Assembly (NCBI GenBank): GCA_031550085.1
Contig: JAVBOY010000014.1
Span: 1 to 64,000 of the forward strand
DNA length: 64,000 bases
Reading direction: 5' to 3'
Origin: UBA4417 sp031550085
GTDB lineage: Bacteria > Bacteroidota > Bacteroidia > Bacteroidales > UBA4417
Positions 32,760 through 40,413 of the stretch are shown here, one piece after another (position 1 is the first letter of the stretch; every line of letters begins with the position of its first letter). A model generated the notes under the pieces. It was given only the letters and a program-made list of their open reading frames with translations, had not been told where the DNA came from and searched no databases. Made by a program: the position numbers and the translations under genes.

Positions 32760-33334
32760 TTAGCGTGAAGGGTGAACAGTGAAGTGTGAGTTGTCGAGCT
32801 GTTGAATTGTTGAACTGTTTATTTGTGAACGGTGAAGCGTGAACGGGTTAAGGGTACAAGGTAAAAGGTGAAGGGTAAAGGGTAAAACCGGGGAAATTGG
32901 GGAAGTAGTAGAAATAGGAGGTCTTGCTCTTGATTTTAATTCACCATGATAATTAAATCTAATAATATATTATTTTAATCTCATAGGGTAAAGTGTGAGA
33001 TATTGGTTTAATCGTTTAACTGTTGAAGTGTTTAATTGTTGAATCGTTGAATTGTTTATTATTTGCTAACATTCATGAGGCCGCTTCGCTAAATTCTTCA
33101 TTCGTAATTCGTAACTTTTAATTCGTAATTCTTTCTGCCTTCTGCCTTTTCTTTCTGCAAAAAGAATTACGCTGAGTTTCACTGAGGCTTCACGGAGTTA
33201 CGCTGAGATTTATGTAAACTCATAATCCTTTGCGTTTTGTGACAAAGAAATCAAGACAGGGTAAACCCGTTACTCGTAAACCAAAAAACTCATTCATAAT
33301 TTTTAATTCTTCATTTTTAATTTTTCACTTTTGC
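32760..33334. repeat. Mosaic heptad-repeat island 4
   Basis: The island begins 5 bp upstream of the barrel start codon. It carries GTGAACA/GTGAAGT and GTGAACG/GTGAAGC heptads, a TTGCTCTTGATTTTAATTCA string, the core at 32950-32989 and TTGAATCG/TTGAATTG octamers. These are followed by CATGAGGCCGCTTCGCTAAA (33074-33094), ATTCGTA heptads, CTTTCTGC/CTTCTGC heptads and CACGGAGTTACGCTGAG decamers (about 33170-33210). It closes with TAATTTTTAATTC tracts up to the rfbB stop. Confidence 0.87.
32950..32989 (+). repeat. 40-bp conserved island core, copy 3
   Basis: Begins TAATTAAATCTAATAATAT and ends TTTTAATCTCATAGGGT. Confidence 0.87.
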
Positions 33335-34381
33335 CTATTTGTACATCGAATCATAATAGTTCTTGTAATTGCCGGAGGTCACATTGTCGAGCCAATTCTG
33401 GTTTTGGAGGTACCAATCGACGGTTTTTTCGAATCCTTCGTCAAACTTTACTTCGGGTTGCCAACCCAACTGGTCGCGCAATTTGGTGGCATCGATGGCA
33501 TACCGGAAATCATGTCCGGCCCGGTCTTTTACGTAGGTAATCAACTGTTCGCTTTCGCCTGCAGCACGGCCCAATCGCTGGTCCATAATGCGGCAAAGAG
33601 TCTTGACGATATCGATATTCCGGCGTTCGTTGTTGCCGCCGATGTTGTACGTTTCACCGGTCTTCCCTTTGTGGAAAATCAAATCGATGGCTTTCACATG
33701 GTCTTCCACATACAGCCAGTCGCGGATGTTCTCACCCTTCCCGTAAACCGGAAGCGTCTTTTTATGCCGGATGTTGTTGATCACCAGCGGAATCAATTTT
33801 TCGGGGAATTGGTTGGGGCCGTAATTGTTCGAACAGTTCGAAATCACCGCCGGCAATTGAAAGGTGTGGTGGTAAGCACGTACCAGATGATCGCTGCTGG
33901 CTTTGGATGCGGAATAAGGCGAACGGGGATCGTAGGGCGTGGTTTCGGTAAAACATCCGTCGGCGCCCAGCGAGCCGTACACCTCATCGGTGCTGACATG
34001 ATAAAAGCGTTTGCCTTCGGCGGTTTCCTTCCAAATCTGACGCGCCGCATTGAGCAAATTCACCGTCCCCACGATATTGGTAAAAATAAATTCGGTAGGA
34101 TTGGTAATGGACCGGTCGACATGGCTTTCAGCCGCCAAATGGATCACGCCGTCGAAGCGGTATTTTTCGAAAAGCGCCAAAACTTGTTTCTCATCCGTAA
34201 TATCGGCTTTCAGAAAGGTATAGTTCGGCTTTTGCTCCACATCGGCCAGATTGGCGAGGTTGCCGGCATACGTAAGTTTATCCAGATTGAAAATGTGATA
34301 GTCCGGATACATTGTCACAAAATGCCGCACCAAATGCGAGCCGATAAATCCGGCCCCGCCGGTAATCAGGATGTTTTTCAT
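33335..34381 (-). CDS. rfbB: dTDP-glucose 4,6-dehydratase
   Basis: The 348-residue extended SDR protein has the NAD-binding motif ITGGAGFIGSHLVRHF, AAESHVDRSI, the catalytic TDEVYGSLG and YSASKASSDH, and SNNYGPNQFPEKLIP. All are diagnostic of RmlB/RfbB. It converts dTDP-glucose to the 4-keto-6-deoxy sugar for rhamnose or other deoxysugars. No rmlA, C or D gene is adjacent; galE and amino-sugar genes follow within 5 kb. The stop is followed by repeat-island DNA. Confidence 0.92.
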   Translation of the reverse strand: MKNILITGGAGFIGSHLVRHFVTMYPDYHIFNLDKLTYAGNLANLADVEQKPNYTFLKADITDEKQVLALFEKYRFDGVIHLAAESHVDRSITNPTEFIFTNIVGTVNLLNAARQIWKETAEGKRFYHVSTDEVYGSLGADGCFTETTPYDPRSPYSASKASSDHLVRAYHHTFQLPAVISNCSNNYGPNQFPEKLIPLVINNIRHKKTLPVYGKGENIRDWLYVEDHVKAIDLIFHKGKTGETYNIGGNNERRNIDIVKTLCRIMDQRLGRAAGESEQLITYVKDRAGHDFRYAIDATKLRDQLGWQPEVKFDEGFEKTVDWYLQNQNWLDNVTSGNYKNYYDSMYK

Positions 34382-34465
34382 GGTGAGTCTACAAAATTAC
34401 GTGGTAAAAATACGTGTTTTTTTAGAATGTTTATTGAAAGCTTGTTCTCAAAAAAACGGGAGCTT

Positions 34466-35227
34466 TTACTTGTATTCCTTCGGTTCGTAGAAATACCAGT
34501 TTTCGCCTTTCTCGCCGTGTTCCGTATTGGTCGCTTCTATCCGGAAAATGAAGTAGGGCTTGTCGGTTTGCTTTTTCGGAACATCTACTTGAATCAGGTA
34601 TCCCATTATGGTCACATTCCCTTCACCCTCGAACTCTTCCAGCGGCTGCACCGAATTTACCTTCAACGGTTCTTCGTCCGCAAAAACCTTTACTTCAAAG
34701 TGCTCCGGCTTTACGGATATATCGGCCATTTTTTCGGCTTTTGATTTATTCAAAACGATTTCCTTTGAATAAGACAGGATCTTGCTCACACTCATCGGAC
34801 GCACATAAATCATCAGGCCGGGATAACCTCCTTCGATCCGGAAAACGTTTGTGCCGTACAATTCCAGGCGATGGTAGCGCGGGTTTATCGTCAGGTCGCG
34901 GTCGGCAATCACATTCCATGCCCAAAATTCCAACCGTTTGTCTTCGTCGGGTACGGCATCTTCCCGCGGGTATTCTTTCGGACGGATGGCATACAAAGCC
35001 ATGTAGTTGCCTTTCTCGACATGCTCCAACCGATAATATCCGTTTTTATCCGTGTAAGTGGTATAAGCCGGCGAAAAGTCGGAATGTTTCAATTCGATGA
35101 TGCAACTGTCTATCGGATGCCCTTCAAAATCGGTAGCGCGCCCCGAAAGGGTGATGGTGTTTTTTGCCGTTTGGGAAAAACAGACAGTTCCCAACAAGCA
35201 TAAAACGAAAAGTAGCAGCGATTTCAT
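34466..35227 (-). CDS. Secreted carboxypeptidase-regulatory-like domain protein
   Basis: The ATG at 35225-35227 (MKSLLLFVLCLLGTVCFSQ) is used; the upstream in-frame codon is TTG. A 253-residue exported protein has one CarboxypepD_reg-like beta-sandwich (ITLSGRATDFEGHPIDSCII ... TYTDKNGYYRLEHVEKGNYM, about residues 25-90). An unassigned beta-rich remainder follows. There is no transmembrane barrel or sorting domain. Function unknown; probably a periplasmic or surface accessory protein. Confidence 0.7.
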   Translation of the reverse strand: MKSLLLFVLCLLGTVCFSQTAKNTITLSGRATDFEGHPIDSCIIELKHSDFSPAYTTYTDKNGYYRLEHVEKGNYMALYAIRPKEYPREDAVPDEDKRLEFWAWNVIADRDLTINPRYHRLELYGTNVFRIEGGYPGLMIYVRPMSVSKILSYSKEIVLNKSKAEKMADISVKPEHFEVKVFADEEPLKVNSVQPLEEFEGEGNVTIMGYLIQVDVPKKQTDKPYFIFRIEATNTEHGEKGENWYFYEPKEYK

Positions 35228-35239
35228 TTTTGTATTCAA

Positions 35240-35822
35240 AGTGGAGTCAGTGGGTCAAGGTACAGGGTGGATAATTTGTTGAACTGTTGAATTGTTGAAC
35301 TGTTTATTTGTGAAACGTGAACAGTGAAGGGTGAATGGTGCAGGGTGAGGTGGTTGTTGAATTGTTGAGTTGAAAAAGGTGAAATGGGGAGGGGGAAAAC
35401 GGGGAAGTCAGGAAAAATGAGTTGTGTTTGGTTTGAATAGAATAGGATAATTAAATCTAATAGTATGTTATTTTAATCGCGCAGTATGAAATGCCTGTTT
35501 AACTGCTTAATTGTTTATTTGTATCATTCCCCTTTCTGCTTTCTGCCTTTTCCTTTCTGCCAAAAATATTACACTGAGAATCGCTGAGGTTTTCTGTCAA
35601 CTTGTTTACCCGTCACACGTTACCCGCCACCAAACCTATTTTCAATTTTACTCGGCTTCGCCTCATGAGACCGCTTCGCTAAATTCTTCATTCGTAATTC
35701 GTAACTTTTAATTCGTAATTCTTTCTGCTTTCTCCCTTCTGCATTAAAACTCGTTTACTTGCCATAAAAAAGTCCACTTTCAATTTTATTCGGCTTCGCC
35801 TCATGAGATCGCTTCGCTAAGT
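35240..35822. repeat. Mosaic heptad-repeat island 5
   Basis: It carries GTGAACA/GTGAAGG/GTGAATG heptads (about 35308-35345), the core at 35448-35487, TTTCTGC/CTTTCTG heptads and ATTACACTGAGAATCGCTGA decamer-like repeats. TCACACG/TTACCCG heptads follow. There are two copies of the TTCGGCTTCGCCTCATGAGA module with GCTTCGCTAA (about 35643-35685 and 35781-35825). The second copy runs into the galE stop region, where TTTCAAT repeats are translated. Confidence 0.87.
35448..35487 (+). repeat. 40-bp conserved island core, copy 4 (most diverged)
   Basis: Begins TAATTAAATCTAATAGTAT and ends TTTTAATCGCGCAGTAT; the final GGGT of the other copies is replaced. Confidence 0.82.
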
Positions 35823-36857
35823 TCAATTCTCCATTTTCAATTGTCCATTTAAATAAAGTTCCCAATCCCAGGCGGATTTCATCATTTCATCGATGTTCCG
35901 CTGGGCTTTCCAATTGAGTTCTTCGTTGGCAAAACGGGTGTCGGCCCATACCTTTTCAATATCACCGGCACGGCGTTCCACAATTTTGTAATTCAGTTTC
36001 TTCCCGCTTGCCTTTTCGAAAGCTTGGATTACATCCAGCACCGAATAGCCGTTTCCCGTTCCCAGATTGAATACTTCGAACGGTTTTTTGCATTGATTCT
36101 GCAACATCCGTTCCAGGGCAACCACATGCGCCTGCGCCAAATCGACTACATGGATGTAATCGCGGATGCAGGTTCCGTCGGGAGTCGGATAATCGCCGCC
36201 GAATACACTCAGGCTTTCCCGTTTTCCGATCGCGGTTTGGGTAATATAGGGCACCAAATTGTTGGGTACGCCCAGCGGCAATTCGCCAATCAAAGCCGAC
36301 GGATGGGCGCCGATGGGATTGAAGTAACGCAAGGCAATGCTGCGGACTTCGTTTGTATGGCTTGTAAATTCAAGGATTTCTTCACTTACCTGTTTGGTAT
36401 TACCATAAGGCGACCAGGCTTTTTTGAAGGGCGTTTGTTCGGTTACAGGCAATTCGTCCGGCTGGCCGTAAACCGTGCAACTCGACGAAAACACCAGATT
36501 CGGGATGCCGTTTGTTTTCATGCCTTCCAAAATATGGAGCAGCGAAATCAGGTTGTTTTTGTAATAATAAACAGGATTTTGGACCGATTCGCCTACCGCT
36601 TTTGCAGCAGCAAAGTGAATAACTCCGGCCAAATCCGGATGTTTTTTGAAAAAGGCGGCGGTCGCTCCGGCTTCGCAAAGGTCGAACGGCTCAAATTGCG
36701 GACGGACGCCGGTTATTTTTTCAATCTGGTCCAACACTTCGATTCTCGAATTGGACAAATTGTCGATCACAATAACCTGATATCCTTTTTGTTGTAGTTC
36801 CACCACCGTATGGGAACCGATATAACCGGCACCGCCGGTAACCAATATTTTCTTCAT
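35823..36857 (-). CDS. galE: UDP-glucose 4-epimerase
   Basis: The 344-residue SDR protein has VTGGAGYIGSHTVVELQQKG, GVIHFAAAKAVGESV, the catalytic SSSCTVYGQP and YGNTK, LRYFNPIGAHPSA and CIRDYIHVVDLAQAHV, all standard for GalE. It interconverts UDP-glucose and UDP-galactose (or their N-acetyl forms). It starts 9 bp after the acetyltransferase gene and is likely co-transcribed with it. The C-terminal residues NGQLKMEN come from repeat DNA continuous with the downstream island; most homologues end a few residues earlier. Confidence 0.93.
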   Translation of the reverse strand: MKKILVTGGAGYIGSHTVVELQQKGYQVIVIDNLSNSRIEVLDQIEKITGVRPQFEPFDLCEAGATAAFFKKHPDLAGVIHFAAAKAVGESVQNPVYYYKNNLISLLHILEGMKTNGIPNLVFSSSCTVYGQPDELPVTEQTPFKKAWSPYGNTKQVSEEILEFTSHTNEVRSIALRYFNPIGAHPSALIGELPLGVPNNLVPYITQTAIGKRESLSVFGGDYPTPDGTCIRDYIHVVDLAQAHVVALERMLQNQCKKPFEVFNLGTGNGYSVLDVIQAFEKASGKKLNYKIVERRAGDIEKVWADTRFANEELNWKAQRNIDEMMKSAWDWELYLNGQLKMEN

Positions 36858-36866
36858 AACTAAATA

Positions 36867-37439
36867 CTAACTTTTTTTCGAAACGCCCCCATTCTCTAAA
36901 CGGTATTCTTCCTTGCTTTCGGGACAAACGGCTTTGCCATCGGCATCGAACTTCAGTTTGTGCCCGTATTCGCTCATCCAGCCGGTTTGGCGGGCGGGGT
37001 TTCCCATGACCAACGCATAAGCCGGAACATCTTTGGTCACCACAGCCCCGGCGCCGATAAAGGCAAATTCGCCGATTTCGTGCCCGCAAACCACGGTTGC
37101 ATTCGCCCCAATGGTGGCTCCTCTGCGAACCCGGGTTTTTAAAAATTCGGACCGGCGGCTTACGGCGCTCCGGGGATTCACCACATTGGTAAATACCATG
37201 GAAGGGCCCAGAAAAACATCATCTTCGCAAATAACGCCGGTATAAATGGAGACATTGTTTTGCACTTTTACATTTTTTCCCAAAACCACCTCGGGCGAGA
37301 TAACGACGTTTTGCCCGATGTTGCAATTTTCACCGATCACACAGCCGGACATCAGATGCGAGAAATGCCAGATTTTGGTTCCTTTGCCGATTTGGCAGCC
37401 TTCATCGATGACCGCTGTGGGATGCGCAAAATATTCCAT
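36867..37439 (-). CDS. Hexapeptide-repeat N-acetyltransferase (WbpD/WlbB-like)
   Basis: The 190-residue left-handed beta-helix protein has the repeats TAVIDEGCQIGKGTKIWHFS, VIGENCNIGQNVVISPEVVL and RRGATIGANATVVCGHEIGE, and the signature PSMVFTNVVNPRSAVSRRSE. This pattern is typical of acetyltransferases acting on UDP-3-amino sugars (UDP-2,3-diacetamido-uronic acid pathway). A DegT aminotransferase of the matching kind lies 1.3 kb upstream. Substrate is inferred. A TACTTTTG -7 box precedes the start by 24 bp. Confidence 0.82.
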   Translation of the reverse strand: MEYFAHPTAVIDEGCQIGKGTKIWHFSHLMSGCVIGENCNIGQNVVISPEVVLGKNVKVQNNVSIYTGVICEDDVFLGPSMVFTNVVNPRSAVSRRSEFLKTRVRRGATIGANATVVCGHEIGEFAFIGAGAVVTKDVPAYALVMGNPARQTGWMSEYGHKLKFDADGKAVCPESKEEYRLENGGVSKKS

Positions 37440-37462
37440 ATGTTCTTACTAAAATAAGATTC

Positions 37463-37470
37463 CAAAAGTA
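37463..37470 (-). promoter_or_regulatory. -7 box upstream of the acetyltransferase-galE pair
   Basis: TACTTTTG on the minus strand, matching TAnnTTTG, 24 bp before the ATG. The remainder of the gap 37471-37788 is AT-rich and shows no other feature. Confidence 0.5.
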
Positions 37471-37788
37471 AAGAAACTTTGTATGTGAAGCGGTTGTTGC
37501 GCTCCCAAACACAAAGTTTTTTATAATTTCCTTACTTTTAATACTGATATACACAAGGTCTCAAAAATAATTTGGGATAAACATACATCAAAAATGCTAT
37601 TAACAGTTAAACACTTGTTTGCTATTCGTTTTTTGTACTTAAAAAAAAGTATTTTTGCGTTGAGTAATTTGTAAATATTTATCTGTATTAATGAATACGC
37701 CGTTGGTCGAGATTCCTTTTCCACTTTTGTTTAGCATTACTTTGGAGTTGTCAACCTTCAAACAAGAAACATCCTAAAGACCAAGATA

Positions 37789-38505
37789 ATGAAAAAACTT
37801 CTTTTAACTTCAACCCTATTGCTATCCATCTATCTATACGGACAGAAAACGATTGTTGTAAACAACATGATTTTTGAGGATTCTGCGGAAGAAACAAATC
37901 GGTATGGGTTTAATATTTTTATACAGGCAGATTTGGTTTACCATAATTTCGATGCCTTTAAACCTATTTTGGAAGCTTACAACACCGACTTAATGAACTC
38001 GCCGGGTTTATTCTGTTTCGGATTTGGATTGACACACAAAAAATGGTCACCAGAATTGGATTTTGGATTCTCTAAAAACAGTGGTGGAAATGATTCGCTA
38101 AACATTCGGTTTAATACAACCCGGTACGGATTGGGATTGGGGTATAATTTGATAAATAGCAAACGGTTTTTGATCAGTCCTAAAACTTCGATTTATTGGA
38201 CCCGATACCGCCTTATTAACAGTAACAAAGAAGAGGTACCTTTAGAACAATATGTGTTTAACCGTGATTTGGATATTCGATTTAATCAATTATCCGGTTT
38301 TGTCGGCCTAGATATTGCATATAAATTCCACGATCTTTTTCCCTGGATTCCGTCAACTTATTGGACAATTGGCTTTTATGGTGGGTATATTTTTAACATC
38401 AATGAAAAACCATGGGTCTTTTCGCCCGATAAAAAGATACTTAACGATACGAAAACAGGCTTGAAGAATTTTGCTTGGGGCTTTCGTGTATCATTTTGTA
38501 ATTGA
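37789..38505 (+). CDS. Small outer membrane barrel protein of unknown function
   Basis: The 238-residue protein has a signal peptide (MKKLLLTSTLLLSIYLYGQ). Its body is rich in alternating hydrophobic/aromatic strands (FGFGLTHKKWSPELDFGFSK, TRYGLGLGYNLINSKRFLIS, IGFYGGYIFN) and ends FAWGFRVSFCN, so an outer membrane barrel is inferred. It is more AT-rich than its neighbours and is the only plus-strand gene between the acetyltransferase and aminotransferase genes, which suggests a later insertion. It is unrelated by sequence to the sugar genes. Confidence 0.65.
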   Translation: MKKLLLTSTLLLSIYLYGQKTIVVNNMIFEDSAEETNRYGFNIFIQADLVYHNFDAFKPILEAYNTDLMNSPGLFCFGFGLTHKKWSPELDFGFSKNSGGNDSLNIRFNTTRYGLGLGYNLINSKRFLISPKTSIYWTRYRLINSNKEEVPLEQYVFNRDLDIRFNQLSGFVGLDIAYKFHDLFPWIPSTYWTIGFYGGYIFNINEKPWVFSPDKKILNDTKTGLKNFAWGFRVSFCN

Positions 38506-38723
38506 ATCGTTGTAATCGAATAGAAATTTTACCCCCATGCTGTTTTGAAAACGCAAACTGCCAAATTCAAAATCTTTTGTTCGGTTCGTGTTTTGCCCGA
38601 ACCGGGTTAAGTATCACAGCAAAGATCTACCTTTGCCGAACCGTATTTCAAATCTTTCCTTCTTTCGATAAAAGCAGAATCCTCTCAATGTTTTTTGAGC
38701 GGCTTTATAGAAAGATTCCGGAA

Positions 38724-39854
38724 CTAGTGGTTTAAATATTCCAGAACCGCTGTGGTAATGTGGTGGATTTGCTCCTCGTCCAGTTCGGTATGCATCGGAA
38801 GCGAAACCACGCGTTTGCACAAACCTTCGGTAACCGGAAAGTCACCGGGGCGGTAACGTGAATCCTGATAGGCTTTTTGCAAATGCACCGGAACGGGATA
38901 ATAAATCATGGCCGGAATTTCTTTCGAATTTAAATGCTCGATCAAGCCTTGGCGGTCCACACCGTTCAAAAGCAAGGTGTACTGATGGAAAACGTGGGTC
39001 GAATTGCCTGCCGCCGCCGGAACGGTCAATTTGGAAATGTTTTCAAATGCTTTGTCATACTTTTTGGCAACTTCCTGACGGGCTTGGTTGTAATCGTCCA
39101 AATGGCCGAGCTTTACATCCAAAATAGCAGCCTGAATACTATCCAAACGCGAATTGACGCCGATTTCATCGTGGTAATAACGGACGGTCATTCCATGGTT
39201 GACAATGGAACGCATGCTTGAAGCCAACTCGTCGCTATTCGTAAAAATAGCGCCGCCGTCGCCGTAGCAACCCAAATTTTTGGAAGGAAAAAACGAAACC
39301 GCTCCCACATGTCCCATGGTTCCGGCTTTTTTTACGGTCCCGTCTGAAAACGTGTATTCGGCGCCAATGGCTTGGCAGGTGTCTTCAATCACATATAAAT
39401 TGTGTTCGGCGGCAATTTTCAGGATTGCTTCCATATCGGCACATTGACCGAACAGGTGTACGGGAACAATGGCTTTGGTTTTGGGCGTAATGGCTTTGCG
39501 GATGGCCACCGGGTCGATGGTAAACGTATCGGACGTACAATCTACTAAAACGGGCGTTAACCCCAGTAAAGCAATTACTTCGGCCGTGGCGATAAAGGTA
39601 AACGAAGGTGCAATCACTTCGTCGCCGGGTTTTAAGCCCAGGGCCATCATGGCCACTTGCAATGCATCGGTGCCGTTGGCAGCCGGAACTACGTGTTTTA
39701 CCTTCAAATACGTTTCTAAATGGGTTTGGAAATTTTTTACGGCCGGCCCGTTGATAAATGCCGCGGAGTCAATGACTTCCTGAATTGCGCTGTCTACCTG
39801 GGGCTTTATTTTTTCATACTGCGCCTTCAGGTCGACCATATCAATTTTACGCAT
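38724..39854 (-). CDS. DegT/DnrJ/EryC1/StrS PLP aminotransferase (WbpE/WlbC-like)
   Basis: The 376-residue protein starts MRKIDMVDLKAQYEKIKPQV. It has AANGTDALQVAMMALGLKPG, the metal/PLP region VIEDTCQAIGAEYTF, the Schiff-base lysine in SFFPSKNLGCYGDGG and RLDSIQAAILDVKL. This subgroup aminates UDP-3-keto sugars in the diacetamido-uronic acid pathway, consistent with the nearby acetyltransferase. The Gfo/Idh oxidoreductase partner is not in the window. A TACTTTTG -7 box sits 23 bp upstream. Confidence 0.88.
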   Translation of the reverse strand: MRKIDMVDLKAQYEKIKPQVDSAIQEVIDSAAFINGPAVKNFQTHLETYLKVKHVVPAANGTDALQVAMMALGLKPGDEVIAPSFTFIATAEVIALLGLTPVLVDCTSDTFTIDPVAIRKAITPKTKAIVPVHLFGQCADMEAILKIAAEHNLYVIEDTCQAIGAEYTFSDGTVKKAGTMGHVGAVSFFPSKNLGCYGDGGAIFTNSDELASSMRSIVNHGMTVRYYHDEIGVNSRLDSIQAAILDVKLGHLDDYNQARQEVAKKYDKAFENISKLTVPAAAGNSTHVFHQYTLLLNGVDRQGLIEHLNSKEIPAMIYYPVPVHLQKAYQDSRYRPGDFPVTEGLCKRVVSLPMHTELDEEQIHHITTAVLEYLNH

Positions 39855-39876
39855 GGGTTTTGATTTTTTTGAGGAG

Positions 39877-39884
39877 CAAAAGTA
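39877..39884 (-). promoter_or_regulatory. -7 box upstream of the aminotransferase gene
   Basis: TACTTTTG on the minus strand, 23 bp before the ATG. Confidence 0.5.
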
Positions 39885-40060
39885 GTAATTTCATCAGACT
39901 TGATTAAAAAAACAAACCGGGATTTTCCGCTTACCGGACTGAAGGAAATGAAAAAATGCTTACTTTTAACCCTTGTTTAAATGACCAAAGGCGTCTTGTT
40001 GTAATTTTGCAGTGTTTTTCAAAAAATGATCATCCGAAATCATCATAACGTTTTATCCTC

Positions 40061-40162
40061 ATGAGCGAATTTAGAACGGAAGGAAAAGTAACAGCTATTT
40101 CGGAAACAACAGGGGCTAAGTTCTCATTGATTCCGATTGACAATTCGGCGGGAGTTTTATAA
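40061..40162 (+). CDS. Possible 33-codon ORF or gene remnant
   Basis: ATG-initiated frame MSEFRTEGKVTAISETTGAK... ending SAGVL. A TAATTTTG box lies about 52 bp upstream (40002-40009) but there is no clear ribosome-binding site. The frame continues after the stop for about 27 further codons, so it may be a decayed gene. No family recognised. It is the only candidate in the 559-bp gap 39855-40413. Confidence 0.2.
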   Translation: MSEFRTEGKVTAISETTGAKFSLIPIDNSAGVL

Positions 40163-40358
40163 AAGTATAACAGTGCATTCGGGTACGGATTGATTTTGAG
40201 GATATCCCTTCCGAAGATTTTGCGAAGCTCCACACCGGCATGATGGTTGAAACCAAAGCCAAAATAGACCATCAATATCCTAACCGTTAAAGACTTACAC
40301 TTCTTTTCTAATCTAATTTTATATTGTTACAAGGTAATTCTAAAGTGCTACAGTAAAA

Positions 40359-40390
40359 AAAAGGCCGTCTTTGCGAAAAGACAGCCTTTT
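40359..40390 (-). terminator. Terminator of the M2/M3-like peptidase gene
   Basis: AAAAGG(C)TGTCTTT pairs with AAAGAC(G)GCCTTTT around a TCGC loop and is followed by a U run on the minus strand. It lies 24 bp after the stop. Confidence 0.85.
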
Positions 40391-40413
40391 GCTATGCAAA
40401 ATTTCGCTTCTAA

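Noticed and set aside
33230..34744. A 504-codon open frame on the plus strand opposite rfbB
   Set aside because: It is antisense to a clearly conserved rfbB gene and runs on into the minus-strand neighbour. Its predicted protein has no signal or motif, and such shadow frames are common opposite GC-biased third positions.
40030..40275. An 81-codon minus-strand frame in the aminotransferase-peptidase gap
   Set aside because: The peptide is superficially protein-like but has no start signal, no family match by eye and overlaps another candidate frame; not enough support.
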